Origin: Lawsonibacter celer
GTDB taxonomy: Bacteria > Bacillota > Clostridia > Oscillospirales > Oscillospiraceae
Reading direction: 5' to 3'
Length of the DNA stretch: 64,000 bases
Assembly (NCBI RefSeq): GCF_014281125.1
Contig: NZ_JACOEA010000004.1
Location: 62,001 to 126,000 of the forward strand
The notes beneath the pieces are model-generated. The model had not been told where the DNA came from, searched no databases, and saw only the letters and a list, made by a program, of their open reading frames with translations. The position numbers and the translations under genes are program-made. How positions within the stretch are numbered: position 1 is the first letter of the stretch; each line of letters begins with the position of its first letter. This document shows, piece by piece, positions 1 through 7,646 of the stretch.

Positions 1-223
1 GAACCCAGGACATCCCCTCAGTCCATGCTGTGCCCAGGCTTTTAAAGGCCGCCTCCTTCAATGCCAGACGCTCCGCAAACCAAAGCGAGGGACGTTCGCT
101 GGCCAGGCCGGTCTCATATTCCAGCCGGGTAAAGGTCTGGGAAAAGTAGATGGAATCGGCCCGCCGCAATGCCTGCTCCATCCGCTGGATACGGAACAGA
201 TCTACCCCTACGCGCAAACCCAT
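1..223 (-). CDS. acpS: Holo-[acyl-carrier-protein] synthase (AcpS), N-terminal part
   Basis: The leftward frame from the ATG at 223 gives 74 residues before the window ends. It begins MGLRVGVDLFRIQRM and later has FSQTFTRLEYE and ERLALKEAAFKSLG. This is the AcpS pattern: an early metal-binding Asp in G-x-D-L, then the E-R-x-A-x-K-E-A helix. The enzyme transfers 4'-phosphopantetheine from CoA to the Ser of an acyl carrier protein. A purine-rich stretch (GTAGGGAAAAGGGG) lies just before the start. It is the last visible gene of the leftward thiolase/ACP operon, 18 bases after pta, so it may serve the ACP encoded three genes upstream. The C-terminal third is outside the window. Whether it is the only AcpS of the cell cannot be seen. 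Confidence 0.85.
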   Translation of the reverse strand, partial: MGLRVGVDLFRIQRMEQALRRADSIYFSQTFTRLEYETGLASERPSLWFAERLALKEAAFKSLGTAWTEGMSWV

Positions 224-241
224 TTTCAGCCCCCCTTTTCC

Positions 242-1213
242 CTACATAACGGCTGCAATGGCGATGACGCCCAGAATATCCTCCACAGAGGAGCCTCTGG
301 ACAAATCGCACACCGGCTTTCGAAAGCCTTGGAGAATAGGGCCGTAGGCTGTGGCCCCGGTCAGCCGTTGGGTCAGCTTATAGGCGATGTTGCCCGCCTC
401 CAGGCTGGGGAAGATCAGCACATTGGCCCGCCCAGCCACGGGGCTGCCTTCCGGAATCTTCTTGGCCGCCACCTCGGGACAGAGGGCTGCGTCCGCCTGC
501 ATTTCGCCGTCAATGAGCAGCTTCGGCTCTCGGCTGCGTACCAGCTCCAGCACCCGGGCCAGCCGCTCTGTACGGGGATGCTCGGCGCTGCCCTTAGTGG
601 AGAAGGAGAGCAGAGCCACCCGGGGTTCCCACCCCAGCAGCCGTTGGGCGCTGCGGGCGGTCAGGGCGGCGATGGACGCCAGCTCCTCCTCGGAGGGCTC
701 AATCTGGAAGCCGCAGTCAGCGTACATCAGAAGGGCACCCTCCGGCCCGTGGAAGCCGGGGATCTCAAAGAGGAAAAAGCTGGAGGGGGACTCCACCTCG
801 TCCTCCATGCCGATAAACATGGAGGCAGCGTTGATGACCTCGCCGCTCTCCGAGACATAGCCCGCCACCATGGCGTCCGCCTGGCCCAGCCGCACCAGCA
901 TGGCCCCGTAGAACAGCGGCTCCTCCAGCAGGAAGCGGGCTGCGGTCCGGTCGATGCCCTGGCTGGCCAAGGTGTCGGCGTACTCGTCCAACGGAGCCTC
1001 GGTGGGATCGGTGCGATCATACCACCCCTGTTTCGGAATCCCCATCGCCGCGCATTGCGCGGCGATGGGATCCGAAGCTCCGATGAGAATGGGTCGGCAC
1101 AGCCCCTGCTGCTGGGCCTGCCAGGCGGCCGTGATGATGCGGTCCTGCACTCCCTCCGGGAGTACGATCCGCCGACCGGTGCAGCGGGGCTTCAGAATAT
1201 TGACCAAGTTCAT
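242..1213 (-). CDS. pta: Phosphate acetyl/acyltransferase, short Pta type
   Basis: This 323-residue protein has the standard length of single-domain phosphotransacetylases, which interconvert acyl-CoA plus phosphate and acyl phosphate plus CoA. Family motifs are clear: RRIVLPEG at the N terminus, ALLSFSTKGSA and DGEMQADAA in the middle, and AGNIAYKLTQR, GPILQG and DLSRGSSVEDI near the C terminus. Its ATG lies 2 bases after the TAA of the upstream SDR, so translation is probably coupled. Acetyl-CoA is the default substrate, but butyryl- or other acyltransferases share the fold. Placement next to an ACP and acpS leaves open an acyl-ACP or longer acyl-CoA substrate. No acetate or butyrate kinase gene is nearby. 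Confidence 0.88.
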   Translation of the reverse strand: MNLVNILKPRCTGRRIVLPEGVQDRIITAAWQAQQQGLCRPILIGASDPIAAQCAAMGIPKQGWYDRTDPTEAPLDEYADTLASQGIDRTAARFLLEEPLFYGAMLVRLGQADAMVAGYVSESGEVINAASMFIGMEDEVESPSSFFLFEIPGFHGPEGALLMYADCGFQIEPSEEELASIAALTARSAQRLLGWEPRVALLSFSTKGSAEHPRTERLARVLELVRSREPKLLIDGEMQADAALCPEVAAKKIPEGSPVAGRANVLIFPSLEAGNIAYKLTQRLTGATAYGPILQGFRKPVCDLSRGSSVEDILGVIAIAAVM

Positions 1214-1214
1214 C

Positions 1215-2084
1215 TTATGCCTCAGTCCACCCGTCGGGGTAATGCTCTGGCAGAACGCTCTTGGGGTAGGCCCAGTTGTCCTCCGGGTTAGTGTTGATGG
1301 CCGGGAGCAGGGGGGTGTGTCCCTTCAGACCGTCATCCACCTTGATTATGTCCGCCGTGATGTGGGCGGAGTCGTCGGAGGCCAGGAAGGCGAAAGCGGC
1401 GGCCACGTCCTTTTCTCCGGCGGGCGCGGGGGTCAAAATATTACACTGGATGGATTCGCCAAGCACGCCGGGGTACTCCATATCCAGGGAGGAAGAATGG
1501 GTGATGTGTCCCAGCACCAGGGTGTTGCAGCGCACGCCCATTTTACCGTAGGCCACGGCGATATTGCTGGCCAGAGAGATGATGGCGGCCTTGGAGGCGC
1601 TGTAGGCAGTGCGGCAAGGATTGCCGTAGGTCCCGTCGGTGGAGGAGGTGTTGACAATCACGCCCCTCTGCTGCTTCAGGAAGTAGGGGAGCACATGCTT
1701 GATGGTGAGCATATAGCCCACAAAATTGATCCGGTAGACGTTCATGAAAAGCTCTGGGTCAAGCTTAGTGAAGGGGATCGTGCTGTCCTCCACCATGTAC
1801 TGAGGCGCGTAGGCGATATTGAGCAGAATGTCGATGGTGCCGTAAGTCTCCGCCGCAAAGCGGACCATTTCCTCAACGGTCTTTTCGTCGCCCAGATCCA
1901 CGAAGCGGGAGACGGCTTGGCCGCCCTGGGAGCGGATTTTTTCAGCGACTGCCTCGGCCTTGTCCGCGGCAAAGTCGGCGACAACGACCTTGCAGCCCTC
2001 CTCGGCCATGCGGTAGCAGGTGGCGGACGCATTGCCGCCCGCGCCGCCGACAACGATGACGACCTTATCTTTTAAACCTCGCAT
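1215..2084 (-). CDS. Short-chain dehydrogenase/reductase (SDR)
   Basis: This 289-residue Rossmann protein is a classical SDR with small deviations. The cofactor loop reads GGAGGNAS (residues 13-20) instead of TGxxxGxG. The usual NNAG is NIAY (89-92). The catalytic Ser lies in NTSS (about 147-148), with Tyr161 and Lys165 in YSASK. A tail of about 35 residues after the usual end contains several Pro and Trp residues. An NAD(P)-dependent 3-oxoacyl/3-hydroxyacyl interconversion is likely, because the gene sits between an ACP gene and pta. A 32-base gap separates it from the ACP gene. Substrate and direction cannot be read from sequence. Confidence 0.82.
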   Translation of the reverse strand: MRGLKDKVVIVVGGAGGNASATCYRMAEEGCKVVVADFAADKAEAVAEKIRSQGGQAVSRFVDLGDEKTVEEMVRFAAETYGTIDILLNIAYAPQYMVEDSTIPFTKLDPELFMNVYRINFVGYMLTIKHVLPYFLKQQRGVIVNTSSTDGTYGNPCRTAYSASKAAIISLASNIAVAYGKMGVRCNTLVLGHITHSSSLDMEYPGVLGESIQCNILTPAPAGEKDVAAAFAFLASDDSAHITADIIKVDDGLKGHTPLLPAINTNPEDNWAYPKSVLPEHYPDGWTEA

Positions 2085-2116
2085 AACAATACCCCTTTCT
2101 GTTCGGATCTTACCGC

Positions 2117-2347
2117 TTACTCCCCGCCGGCCAGCTTGAACCAGTCGGCCACGGTCTTGGCCTTCCGGCTCTGCATATAGGAGATCTTCACGCCGAAGCG
2201 GGACTGCACGTTGGCGGAAATCTGCATAATATCATGGGATTTTGCGCCGTAGTCCTTCGTGATGCTGCTTTCCGGGACGATCGTATCCTGGGGAATGCCG
2301 AGGATTTCAGAGATGATTTCGGCCACGCCGTCTTTTACAGATGCCAT
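2117..2347 (-). CDS. Acyl carrier protein with atypical Ser context
   Basis: This 76-residue protein has ACP length, helix pattern and acidity. It aligns with the canonical ACP core around the phosphopantetheine Ser, but the normal GADSLD reads GAKSHD (residues 34-39), so the carrier Ser (residue 37) is kept in a changed context. That suggests a dedicated partner set rather than bulk fatty-acid synthesis. AcpS, which would modify it, is the last visible gene of the same operon. Neighbours are a DUF35 protein upstream and an SDR downstream, with gaps of 15 and 32 bases. A role as carrier for the acyl chain handled by the operon's thiolase and SDR is inferred. Confidence 0.82.
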   Translation of the reverse strand: MASVKDGVAEIISEILGIPQDTIVPESSITKDYGAKSHDIMQISANVQSRFGVKISYMQSRKAKTVADWFKLAGGE

Positions 2348-2362
2348 AGCAGTTCCCTCCCG

Positions 2363-2758
2363 TCACACACACCGGTAAACGGGGTAGCTGTATCCGTCGC
2401 GCTTCTGGATCTCCAGCTTCAGGTGGTCCAGCTTGCCTGCCAGAAACTGCTCATACACGTCCGCGGGGTCGCCCTCTACATTGACCAGCATACTCTCAAA
2501 CACGCTGCCCTCCGCCACATGGGCGTAGGCATAATAATAGGGAGCGTACTGCTCAAACCACTGGTCGGGGGCAGTGACCAGGGCAATCTCGTCCAGATGG
2601 CCCTCGCCGCTGATCTCCACCCACTCCATGTCGGTGCCGGAGCATTCGCGGCAGATGGGGAAGGGCGGGAAATGCACGGCGCCGCACTTCTTGCACTTGA
2701 GGCCCATCAGCCTGCCTTCTTCCAGATAGTCATACCATTGTTTCGTAATTGCTGTCAT
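2363..2758 (-). CDS. DUF35 zinc-ribbon/OB-fold protein, thiolase partner
   Basis: This 131-residue protein has a zinc ribbon near residues 22-39 (CKKCG then ICREC) followed by a beta-rich OB-like region. This is the DUF35 (ChsH2/YdeN-like) architecture. Members form complexes with thiolase-fold enzymes: in archaea with acetoacetyl-CoA thiolase and HMG-CoA synthase, and in actinobacterial steroid degradation with the Ltp2 aldolase. The gene lies 15 bases downstream of the thiolase gene and 15 bases upstream of the ACP gene. A stoichiometric complex with the thiolase, perhaps binding the acyl-CoA or channelling to the ACP, is the natural inference. Confidence 0.85.
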   Translation of the reverse strand: MTAITKQWYDYLEEGRLMGLKCKKCGAVHFPPFPICRECSGTDMEWVEISGEGHLDEIALVTAPDQWFEQYAPYYYAYAHVAEGSVFESMLVNVEGDPADVYEQFLAGKLDHLKLEIQKRDGYSYPVYRCV

Positions 2759-2773
2759 CGTAACTCGCCCTCC

Positions 2774-4060
2774 TTACGCCTTTTTCAGAATGGTGACATT
2801 CACGTTGGGGCCTGCGCCCTCGTTCATGATCATAGCGGAATTGATGGGGTGATTGGCCTGCCGCGCCCCGGCCTCGCCGCGCATCTGGATGACGGCCTCG
2901 GCCACCTCGGCGCCCGCGGAGGCGGCCCAGGCGTGGCCCATGCTGGAGCGGCCGCCGCTGGTGTGGAAAATACGGTCGCCGTCAAAGGCAGTGCGGCCTT
3001 CCAGGATGTACTTCCAGGCCTCGCCCGGATCGAAGAAGCCCGCAGCCTCGCTCTGGGTAAATTGGCGGGCAATCAGGCAGTCGTGGGGAGAGAAATAATC
3101 CAGCTCATGCCGGGGAACCGTGATGCCGGCCATGGCATAGGCCTGCTTGATGGCGCTCTCGTACTGCTCCGGCTGGGAAGCAGAGGTGGCGGCGGCGGTG
3201 CCAAAGCCGGCAACCTTGACCGCTCGGTCCTCCAGGCCATATTTCTTTACCAGGTCGTCGGCCATGACGATAATGGCGGAGGCGCCGTCGCAGGTGGCAG
3301 CACAGTGCAGGAAGCGGGCGGAGACGCTGAACTTGGGGTTAAAGTCGGAGCGCAGGAAGTCCATGCCACTCTTCATGCCGTGCTCGGCGGCCTCCTCCTC
3401 AAAGGTTTTGGTGGCCATGACCGCCTTGGGGTTGAGCACACCGGCCCGGCGGTTATTGTAGGCAGACATATTGAGTACATCGTCCAGCTGCTCCAGCGTA
3501 AGGCCATGACGTTTGGCATAGTTCAGAGCGCAGCCGTCAAAGGAGGTGGGCGTTCCAGCCCAGTACAAGTAACCGTGGTCGCAGCCGTACATGGTCTTTT
3601 CCCAAAGGACATCAGTGGGCATCTGCTCCCGAATATGAGCGGGCTTTCCGGGCACGGGAGAGCTGCTGGTAGTCTCGACGGCGCAGGAGAGCGCTATGTC
3701 GGCGGTGCTGGACGCCACCATCTGCACGGCATTGCGCAGGGTGAGGGTGGACGAGCAGCAAGCACCCTCCATGTGGAAGCCGGGCTTCAGACGCAGACCC
3801 ATCCAGTCGGCATAGAGACCCGCCACCGAGTTGCTGCTGGACAAAGTTTCTGCCATATACTGGGCCACAAAGAACGCATCCACATCCTTAGCCTCCAGCC
3901 TGGCATCCTGTAGGGCTTCCATAAATGCCATGGACACTAGCTCGCGCTCGGTGAAATCCTTGATCTCCGGAGATTTCCCGATGAGTCCGAAGGGGGTGTA
4001 GCCGACGCCTACGATGGAAACGCCCCGGCTGAGGGTCCACCTTTTTGCTGTGTTGTTCAT
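2774..4060 (-). CDS. SCP-x/archaeal-type thiolase-like enzyme
   Basis: This 428-residue protein has the thiolase fold of the SCP-x/archaeal branch. Candidate nucleophiles are Cys101/Cys102 in EGACCSST. The second-half active site shows SPHDC (His326) and GRSSMGHAW (His376), matching the HDxF and GHPxGATG positions of the family, though the latter lacks the usual GATG. It could catalyse Claisen condensation, thiolysis or, with DUF35, retro-aldol cleavage. It is the first gene of the leftward operon, with a DUF35 partner directly downstream. The start follows GAGAGGAGCGATAC at a good distance. The promoter must lie in the 250-base divergent region up to 4310. Confidence 0.85.
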   Translation of the reverse strand: MNNTAKRWTLSRGVSIVGVGYTPFGLIGKSPEIKDFTERELVSMAFMEALQDARLEAKDVDAFFVAQYMAETLSSSNSVAGLYADWMGLRLKPGFHMEGACCSSTLTLRNAVQMVASSTADIALSCAVETTSSSPVPGKPAHIREQMPTDVLWEKTMYGCDHGYLYWAGTPTSFDGCALNYAKRHGLTLEQLDDVLNMSAYNNRRAGVLNPKAVMATKTFEEEAAEHGMKSGMDFLRSDFNPKFSVSARFLHCAATCDGASAIIVMADDLVKKYGLEDRAVKVAGFGTAAATSASQPEQYESAIKQAYAMAGITVPRHELDYFSPHDCLIARQFTQSEAAGFFDPGEAWKYILEGRTAFDGDRIFHTSGGRSSMGHAWAASAGAEVAEAVIQMRGEAGARQANHPINSAMIMNEGAGPNVNVTILKKA

Positions 4061-4188
4061 GTTTGTGTATCGCTCCTCTCACGTTATCTTTTTGCTTTAG
4101 AACGGATATCCTGCACCTCTACTGTATCAGCTAAACAACTAAAATGCACAGCATTCATTTGTATTCAATTGTGTATTTTGACGTTTTC

Positions 4189-4227
4189 GAAGAATTCTGA
4201 AGAATACGGAAGCATTTAGAAGAATTC
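4189..4227. repeat. Three GAAGAATWC elements on a 10-base phase
   Basis: GAAGAATTC begins at 4189, GAAGAATAC at 4199 and GAAGAATTC at 4219. The offsets are 10 and 20 bases, so the copies face the same side of the helix. They lie in the divergent region 4061-4310 between the thiolase operon and the broken FadR-type regulator. They are candidate operator half-sites or a bent-DNA element. The rest of 4061-4310 is AT-rich and holds no gene. Confidence 0.4.
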
Positions 4228-4238
4228 ATCCATCTGTC

Positions 4239-4267
4239 TTGTTATCTTCTCCTGAATACAGTATAAT
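4239..4267 (+). promoter_or_regulatory. Sigma-A promoter of the FadR-type regulator
   Basis: TTGTTA (4239-4244), a 17-base spacer and a perfect TATAAT (4262-4267) lie about 44 bases before the TTG start at 4311. Transcription would begin near 4274. Confidence 0.7.
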
Positions 4268-4310
4268 TTAGTCAATATAACCATTGTATATTGAAAGGAG
4301 ATGCTTTTCT

Positions 4311-5006
4311 TTGGACAATGCGGATAAATTGAAGGAGCTGTTTGTAGAATTTGCAAAGCAGGGGAATTTGACGGATGCTGTTTTCAATACAATTGTGGAG
4401 TCCATCCACCAGAGCATTCTTCCAAGCGGAATGCACCTGTCCAGCATCGAACTGGCGGACATCTTTGGGATCAGCCGTACACCGGTACAAATCGCACTTT
4501 CCAAGCTGGAGTACGCCGGGCTGCTTCGGCTGGATCGCAGAAACAGCTTTATCACCTATACGCTTGACCTTCGGGAACGAATCGATTATAACGACTGTAT
4601 GGTGGGCCTGTATGACATTGCGGCCAGGATTGCGCAGAAGCGGATTGACTCCTACTATAAAAATTTGCTCGGATCCATGCTGGACAGCCTGGACAAACTG
4701 CTGGACGCCCCATATCGCTACCTGGAAGAGGACACCAATTTTTAATACAATATCATCCTGAGTACGGCAAACCGGGATCTGATCAAAACGTTTACAGATC
4801 TGCAGCGGAAATATGGTCTGGCCTATCTGGATGAGGAGAGCGTGAGAGAGCCCGCCGATTTTGCAGCCAAGCACCAGGCACTCAACCGCAGACTCTATGA
4901 GGCGATCCTGGGGGGAAATCGGACCGAGCTGGACGAGGTGTGCGCTGAGCATGATGAGCAGATGATGAATGGGGTATGTACCTGGATTTCCCGCACGAAA
5001 ATATAG
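4311..5006 (+). pseudogene. GntR/FadR-family regulator interrupted by an in-frame TAA
   Basis: A TTG start at 4311 follows AAAGGAG (4294-4300). The frame encodes an N-terminal winged helix (ELADIFGISRTPVQIALSKLE), then an FCD ligand domain. The frame stops at TAA 4743-4745 and then continues without shift to TAG at 5004-5006. The whole is 231 codons, the normal FadR/FCD length. The stop falls where FCD proteins carry the metal-ligand His of the D-x-x-F-H motif: the sequence reads DTNF-stop-YNII. The downstream half keeps typical FCD features such as STANRDL. An ATG at 4284 is less likely because it precedes the ribosome site. The gene is divergent from the thiolase operon and was probably its regulator. 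It could be a true pseudogene, a recoded gene or a sequencing error. Confidence 0.75.
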
Positions 5007-5121
5007 AGGGGACGAAAGGGGATGAGGTGCGGCCGCACGTATGTCTACCACGTTCAGACTATGGAAATGGACGGGAAGTTGACATAAATATTAAAAAAGG
5101 TTTACAAATTTGCTGCCGCCG

Positions 5122-5150
5122 TTGACGGATTTCCAGACAGCGTGTACAAT
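5122..5150 (+). promoter_or_regulatory. Sigma-A promoter of the zinc-ribbon/Ig-like protein
   Basis: TTGACG (5122-5127), a 17-base spacer and TACAAT (5145-5150) precede the gene at 5185. A second TTGACA at 5079 with an 18-base spacer to TACAAA is a weaker alternative. Confidence 0.65.
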
Positions 5151-5184
5151 AAACGCAGAATCTGTCAATTACGGAGGGAGCGCT

Positions 5185-6159
5185 ATGGCAGCCAGACGGT
5201 CCGGGAGCACCCGGAATGAGACGATCCGTTGCCCATACTGTGGGGAGGACTACGCCGCCTCCTACCGGCATTGTCCCTTTTGCGATGAATTGCCCCTGGA
5301 GGAGGACTATGACGAGGAGGAGGCGCCCCGCAGCCGCAGCGGCGGAAAGCGGCTGATGACCAATACCCGGGGCGGCGGCTACGGCGGCGGCCCCACGCCG
5401 GGAAAGATCATTGCCACTATTCTTTCCCTGGCCCTGATCGTGGCGGCGGTTATCATTGTCATCACGCAGATCCTGCCCCTGCTGAGCAAGGATTCCAAGC
5501 CAGACCCCTCGCCCTCCCCATCCAGCAGCATCCAGCCCAGTGAGAGCCCATCCGCCGATCCCAGCCCGGCCCCCACGCCGGGGGAGAGCGGTGAACCCAC
5601 TACCGAGCCGACGGCCGAGCCCAGCCCGACTCCCGGCAGCGGTACGGCGGCGACCGGCTTTACCCTGGACAAGACGGAGTTCTCCATCAGCGACCGCTAT
5701 CCGGATCCGGTTACCATCAAGGTGACCTTTACGCCTGCCGGCACATCGGGGAAGCTTACCTGGACCAGCAGCGACCCGGAGGTGGTCTCCGTGGACGCCA
5801 ACGGCAAGGTGAGCCCGGGGAGCAAGCAGGGCTCCGCCACCATTACTGCGGCCCTGGAGGGGGGCGTCAGCCGGACCTGCCTGGTGTACAACAGTACCAC
5901 GAGGAGCGGCGGCAGCACAAGCGGAGGGAATGCCTCCACCGCGCTCTCCTTGAACCGGGAGGACTTTACCCTGGCCCCGGGCGAATCCTTCCAGGTCAAG
6001 GTCAGCGGCACCTCCTCCACCCCCACCTGGAGCATCGGCAACACGTCGGTGGCCACGGTCTCCGGCGACGGCACGGTGACCCATGTGGGCAAGGGCAACA
6101 CCACCCTCACCTGCACAGTGGACGGCCAGACCCTCACCTGTATTGTCCGCGGCAACTAA
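5185..6159 (+). CDS. Zinc-ribbon, single-pass membrane protein with two Ig-like domains
   Basis: The ATG at 5185 follows ACGGAGGGAG. The 324-residue product starts with a cytosolic zinc ribbon (CPYC ... CPFC, residues 16-33), followed by an acidic and Gly-rich stretch. One transmembrane helix spans roughly residues 72-94. A long Pro/Ser/Thr/Glu linker follows, then two bacterial Ig-like (BIG2-type) domains; the first has TWTSSDPEVVSVDANGKV and the second TWSIGNTSVATVSGDG. Topology predicts a cytosolic ribbon and an extracellular Ig stalk. The function is unknown. It has its own promoter and terminator, so it is monocistronic. The Pro-Ser linker may span the cell wall. Confidence 0.78.
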   Translation: MAARRSGSTRNETIRCPYCGEDYAASYRHCPFCDELPLEEDYDEEEAPRSRSGGKRLMTNTRGGGYGGGPTPGKIIATILSLALIVAAVIIVITQILPLLSKDSKPDPSPSPSSSIQPSESPSADPSPAPTPGESGEPTTEPTAEPSPTPGSGTAATGFTLDKTEFSISDRYPDPVTIKVTFTPAGTSGKLTWTSSDPEVVSVDANGKVSPGSKQGSATITAALEGGVSRTCLVYNSTTRSGGSTSGGNASTALSLNREDFTLAPGESFQVKVSGTSSTPTWSIGNTSVATVSGDGTVTHVGKGNTTLTCTVDGQTLTCIVRGN

Positions 6160-6173
6160 ACAGTGCAGACGAA

Positions 6174-6203
6174 AGCCCCGAACCAAAAGGTTCGGGGCTT
6201 TTT
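6174..6203 (+). terminator. Bidirectional terminator between 5185 gene and gatB
   Basis: AGCCCCGAACC, loop AAAA, GGTTCGGGGCT and then TTTTT form an 11-bp hairpin. An A-run on the left side lets it also serve the leftward gatB transcript only weakly, since gatB ends at 6210. Confidence 0.8.
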
Positions 6204-6209
6204 GCACGG

Positions 6210-7646
6210 TTAAAGCTGCTCCAAAAGCGCCTTGATGGTCTCGTTGACCACCTGAGGGCTGGCCCGCCCTTTGAGGCGGGCCATGGTCTGCCCTACCAGG
6301 AAGCCGAAGGCCTTCTGCTTGCCGGCCTGATAGTCCGCGACGCTCTTGGGATTGGCGGCAAAGACCTCCTCCACCGCCTTCTGCACCAGGCCCGCGTCGG
6401 ACACCTGCTCCAGGCTGTGCTCCCGGACGTAGGCGTCCACGTCGCCGTCGGTCTCAAAGACCGCCTCGAACACCTTCACCGCTGTGTTGCGGTTGAGCCT
6501 GCCGTCCTTGACCAGGGCGATGAGCCGGGCCAGGGAGGCGGGGGAGAAGGCCATGTCCTTGGCCTCCATGCCCCGGGCGGAGAGCTGGCCCATCACCTGG
6601 CCCATGATCCAGTTGGAGGCCTGCTTGGGGTCGGAGTCCAGGGCCACGGCGGCCTCAAAGAAGTCGGCCAGGGCCTTCTGAGCGGTGATCATCTGGGTGT
6701 CGTAGGCGGGCAGGCCGTAGTCCGTCTGGTAGCGGGCCATCTTAGCCTCCGCCATCTCGGGCTGTTCGGCCCGGTAGCGATCCAGCTCCTCCTGGGAGAT
6801 CTCCAGGGGCGGGATGTCCGGCTCGGGGAAGTAGCGGTAGTCCTGGGCGTTCTCCTTGGAGCGCATGGCGAAGGTGGCGTCCTTGTTCTCGTCCCAGCGG
6901 CGGGTCTCCTGAATCACCCGCTTGCCCTCCTCGATAAGCTCAATCTGGCGCCTAGCCTCGTACTGAATGGCCCGGGCGATGGCCTTGAAGGAGTTCAGGT
7001 TCTTCATCTCCGTGCGGGTGCCGAATTCTGTGCTGCCGGCGGGGCGCACCGACAGGTTCACGTCGCAGCGCAGGGAGCCCTCCTGCATCTTGCAGTCGGA
7101 CACCCCCAGGTATTGCAGGGTGGAGCGCAGCTTTTCCAGATAGGCGATGACCTCGTCGGCGCAGCGGAAGTCCGGCTCGGTGACGATCTCAATCAGGGGC
7201 ACCCCGCAGCGGTTGTAGTCGGCCCGGGTCTGGTCGATCCAGGGGTCGTGGACCAGTTTGCCCGCGTCCTCCTCCATGTGCAGCTCGTGGATGCGGATGG
7301 TCTTTTCCACCCCTGCCTCGGTGCGGATGGGTACCGCGCCGTCCCGGCAGATGGGCAGGTAGAGCTGGGAAATCTGGTACGCCTTGGGCAGGTCGGGGTA
7401 GAAGTAGTTCTTCCGGTCGAACTTGCAGCGGCGGGTGATAGAGCAGTTCAGGGCCAGACCGGCCTTAACCGCGAATTCCAGCACCCTTTTGTTGAGCACG
7501 GGCAGGGTGCCGGGCATGCCGGTGCACACCGGGCAGCAGTGGGTGTTGGGGGCGCCGCCGAATTCGGTGGTACAGGAGCAGAAAATCTTGGTTTTGGTAG
7601 CCAGCTCCACGTGGGTCTCCAGACCAATAACTGTTTCCCAGGTCAT
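6210..7646 (-). CDS. gatB: Asp/Glu-tRNA amidotransferase subunit B
   Basis: GatB, 478 residues (normal length), binds the mischarged tRNA and phosphorylates the side chain so that ammonia from GatA gives Asn-tRNA or Gln-tRNA. It begins with the family signature IGLETHVELATKTKIFC. Later come HLEEDAGK-like HMEEDAGKLVHD, DYNRCGVPLIEIVTEPDF and DVNLSVRP. The C-terminal YqeY/tail domain is complete (SVADYQAGKQKAFGFLVGQ). Its start overlaps the gatA stop by 4 bases. It is the last gene of the aspS-gatC-gatA-gatB operon. Confidence 0.97.
   Translation of the reverse strand: MTWETVIGLETHVELATKTKIFCSCTTEFGGAPNTHCCPVCTGMPGTLPVLNKRVLEFAVKAGLALNCSITRRCKFDRKNYFYPDLPKAYQISQLYLPICRDGAVPIRTEAGVEKTIRIHELHMEEDAGKLVHDPWIDQTRADYNRCGVPLIEIVTEPDFRCADEVIAYLEKLRSTLQYLGVSDCKMQEGSLRCDVNLSVRPAGSTEFGTRTEMKNLNSFKAIARAIQYEARRQIELIEEGKRVIQETRRWDENKDATFAMRSKENAQDYRYFPEPDIPPLEISQEELDRYRAEQPEMAEAKMARYQTDYGLPAYDTQMITAQKALADFFEAAVALDSDPKQASNWIMGQVMGQLSARGMEAKDMAFSPASLARLIALVKDGRLNRNTAVKVFEAVFETDGDVDAYVREHSLEQVSDAGLVQKAVEEVFAANPKSVADYQAGKQKAFGFLVGQTMARLKGRASPQVVNETIKALLEQL

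Noticed and set aside
2234..3913. 559-codon open frame on the + strand opposite the thiolase gene
   Set aside because: It is a shadow of the thiolase and DUF35 genes on the other strand; composition is low-complexity His/Gly/Leu typical of antisense frames in GC-rich DNA.
5059..6207. 382-codon minus frame opposite the Ig-like protein gene
   Set aside because: It lacks a ribosome site and shows repetitive Gly/Arg composition. The + strand gene has recognisable domains, its own promoter and a terminator.
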